DNA of 6,065 nt from JALYZC01 sp035997675 (GTDB lineage: Bacteria; Actinomycetota; Thermoleophilia; Solirubrobacterales; Solirubrobacteraceae): positions 1 to 6,065 of the forward strand of contig DASYIJ010000292.1 in assembly GCA_035997675.1 (NCBI GenBank), read 5' to 3'. The notes beneath the pieces were generated by a model. It had not been told where the DNA came from, made no database searches, and was given only the letters and a program-made list of their open reading frames with translations. Positions 4,584 to 6,065 of this stretch are shown piece after piece. Numbering within the stretch: position 1 is the first letter of the stretch; each line of letters opens with the position of its first letter. The translations under genes and the position numbers were made by a program.

Positions 4584-6065
4584 CTACTTGGCCTCCATCC
4601 AGTTGAGTCCGCTCCCGGCGTCGACGGCCAGCGGCGGGTCCAGCTCCCACGCCGCGGTCATCTCCGCGCACACGATCTCCTGCGCGCGCCCGGCCTCCTC
4701 GGCCGGGCCCTCGAAGAGCAGCTCGTCGTGGATCTGGAGGATCAGGCGCGTCTTCAGGCCTGCGTCGGCGAGCGCGTCGTGGGCGCGCACCATCGCCACC
4801 TTGATGATGTCGGCGGCCGTGCCCTGGATGACGCTGTTGACCGCCAGGCGCTCGCCGAGGCTCCGCGTCTCCCGCCGCGGGGCGCGCAGCTCGGGCACGC
4901 GGCGGCGGCGGCCGAACAGGGTCGTGACGTAGCCGTCGTCGGTGGCCTGCTCGATCGTGCGCTCCATGAACGCCCGCACCTGCGGGAAGCGGGCCAGGTA
5001 GGTGTCGATGAACTCCTGCGCCTCCTCCTTGGGGATCTGGAGGCGGTCGGCCATCCCGTAGGCCGAGAGCCCGTAAACGATGCCGTAGTTGATCATCTTC
5101 GACTTGGAGCGCATCGCCGGGTCGATCTCGTCCGCCGTGACGCCGAACACGGCCATCGACGTCGCCGTGTGCACGTCCTCCCCGCGCCGGAAGATCTCCT
5201 TCAGCACGGGCTCGTCGGCCACCTGGGCGAGGATGCGCAGCTCGACCTGGGAGTAGTCGGCGGACAGCAGCACGTTGCCCGGCTCGGCGATGAAGCACGC
5301 CCGGATCTCCCTCCCCAGCTCGGTCCGCACGGGGATGTTCTGGAGGTTCGGATCGGTCGAGGAGAGCCGCCCGGTCGCGGCGGCCGCCTGGTGGAAGGTC
5401 GTGTGCACGCGCCCGTCCTCGGCGATCAGCGCGGGAAGGGCGTCGAGGTAGGTCTGGGCGAGCTTGGTCAGCTCCCGCCAGCGCTCGATCTTGGGGATGA
5501 TCTCGTGCTCGGCGCGGATCGCCTGCAGCACACGGGCGTCGGTCGAGAAGCCCGTCTTCCCGCGGCGCTTGCGCGACAGGCCGAGCTTGCCGAACAGGAT
5601 CTCCGACAGCTGCTGGGGCGAGCCGATCGTGAACTCCTCGCCCGCGAGCTCGAAGATCTCCCGCTCCAGCGCCGCCGCATCCGCCTTGACGCGCGTGGAG
5701 ATCCCGGCCAGGCGCTCCGTGTCGAGCCGGCACCCGGCCAGCTCCATCTCGCGCAGGACACGTACGAGCGGCATCTCGATCTCCTGCAGCAGCGACTCGT
5801 GCCCGCGCTCGCGCAGCTGCTCGCGCTGCCAGGACGCGAGCGCCCCCGTCAGCAGCGCGTCGCGCGCCACGGGGTCGTCGATCTCCGCCCCGAACCCGCG
5901 GTCGGCAGCGAGCTCGTCGAGCGGGTATGCCCGCGCCGCCGGGTCGAGCAGGTAGGCGGCGACCATCGTGTCGTGCTCCAGGTTGGCGGGCACGTCGCGG
6001 AGCGCCTTGGCGTCGTGCACCACGACCGGGCGATCGCCGGCCGCGGCGACCACGGACTCCGGCCC
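4584..6065 (-). CDS. polA: DNA polymerase I, C-terminal part (runs off right edge)
   Basis: Family A polymerase, which fills gaps in repair and replaces Okazaki primers. The 493 visible residues hold the end of a 3'-5' exonuclease-like domain (about 1-95) and the whole polymerase domain. Markers are TGRLSSTDPNLQNIP (5331-5375), motif A DYSQVELR (5235-5258, catalytic Asp), the O helix RSKSKMINYGIVYG (about 5066-5114) with the conserved Arg and Lys, and motif C IHDEL (4719-4733, second catalytic Asp). The O-helix position that is Phe762 in E. coli is Tyr here (codon 5085-5087). The exonuclease-like part lacks the Asp expected at motif II and a clear Tyr-x-x-x-Asp at motif III, so it is probably inactive, as in mycobacterial and Taq enzymes. 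Family length is about 880-910 residues, so the 5' nuclease domain lies right of the window. It is followed after 2 nt by the YdcZ-like gene. Confidence 0.98.
   Translation of the reverse strand, partial: GPESVVAAAGDRPVVVHDAKALRDVPANLEHDTMVAAYLLDPAARAYPLDELAADRGFGAEIDDPVARDALLTGALASWQREQLRERGHESLLQEIEMPLVRVLREMELAGCRLDTERLAGISTRVKADAAALEREIFELAGEEFTIGSPQQLSEILFGKLGLSRKRRGKTGFSTDARVLQAIRAEHEIIPKIERWRELTKLAQTYLDALPALIAEDGRVHTTFHQAAAATGRLSSTDPNLQNIPVRTELGREIRACFIAEPGNVLLSADYSQVELRILAQVADEPVLKEIFRRGEDVHTATSMAVFGVTADEIDPAMRSKSKMINYGIVYGLSAYGMADRLQIPKEEAQEFIDTYLARFPQVRAFMERTIEQATDDGYVTTLFGRRRRVPELRAPRRETRSLGERLAVNSVIQGTAADIIKVAMVRAHDALADAGLKTRLILQIHDELLFEGPAEEAGRAQEIVCAEMTAAWELDPPLAVDAGSGLNWMEAK
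4592..4596 (-). promoter_or_regulatory. Ribosome binding site deciding the YdcZ-like GTG start
   Basis: Minus-strand GGAGG ends 10 nt before GTG 4581 and lies within the final polA codons (Glu-Ala-Lys-stop). It is the only strong Shine-Dalgarno sequence seen in the window, and it selects GTG over any downstream codon. Confidence 0.7.

Noticed and set aside
4210..4932. A 240-codon plus-strand open frame over the YdcZ-like and polA genes
   Set aside because: It is antisense to two convincing genes and has shadow-type composition.
4582..5733. Long N-terminal extension of the YdcZ-like protein
   Set aside because: It is polA in a shifted frame; the GGAGG and family homology place the start at GTG 4581.
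1..6065. tRNA, rRNA, riboswitch, CRISPR array, insertion sequence or attachment site
   Set aside because: Nearly every base is coding; no repeat-spacer pattern, transposase, integrase or structured RNA signature was seen in the short gaps.

Overview
The window is dense, high-GC bacterial chromosome (about 70% G+C by eye). It carries seven protein genes and no RNA genes, mobile elements or CRISPR. An actinobacterium is the best guess: ribosomal protein S1 and DNA polymerase I are neighbours on one strand, Pol I carries the tyrosine O-helix form known from mycobacteria, and several genes look leaderless. A lineage such as Thermoleophilia/Solirubrobacterales is possible, but this is an inference from general style, not a demonstrated placement.

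Layout. (1) Bases 1-1043, minus strand: the N-terminal 347 residues of ribosomal protein S1 (rpsA), running off the left edge. (2) Bases 1044-1110: a 67-bp divergent promoter region. (3) Bases 1111-2989, plus strand: a two-gene operon with a 1-nt gap, encoding a geranylgeranyl-reductase-family FAD enzyme and an FkbM-family methyltransferase. (4) Bases 2994-6065, minus strand: a run read in the order polA (C-terminal 493 residues), a YdcZ-type DMT membrane protein, a small two-helix membrane protein, and a tandem hotdog-fold thioesterase-like protein. Its last gene converges on the methyltransferase gene with 4 bp between stop codons. The longest non-coding stretches are 71 and 67 bp.

How the genes relate. 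polA and rpsA are housekeeping genes read in the same direction, as in mycobacteria, but here they are separated by lipid- or membrane-flavoured genes, two of which lie on the opposite strand. The reductase probably saturates an isoprenoid chain, for example on menaquinone or another polyprenyl lipid. The methyltransferase is likely co-expressed with it, but its substrate cannot be read from the sequence. YdcZ is translationally linked to polA, with its ribosome binding site inside the polA 3' end.

The most interesting signal is regulatory. The three genes that follow a real intergenic gap (rpsA, the reductase and the small membrane protein) each have a TANNNT hexamer exactly 9 nt before the ATG and no convincing Shine-Dalgarno sequence. 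This suggests leaderless or nearly leaderless transcripts. In two of the three, a perfect 7-bp inverted repeat with a shared CCGCCG/CGGCGG core sits around or directly against that hexamer. No clearly new multi-gene system is evident. The reductase-methyltransferase pair is the most likely place for undescribed chemistry.
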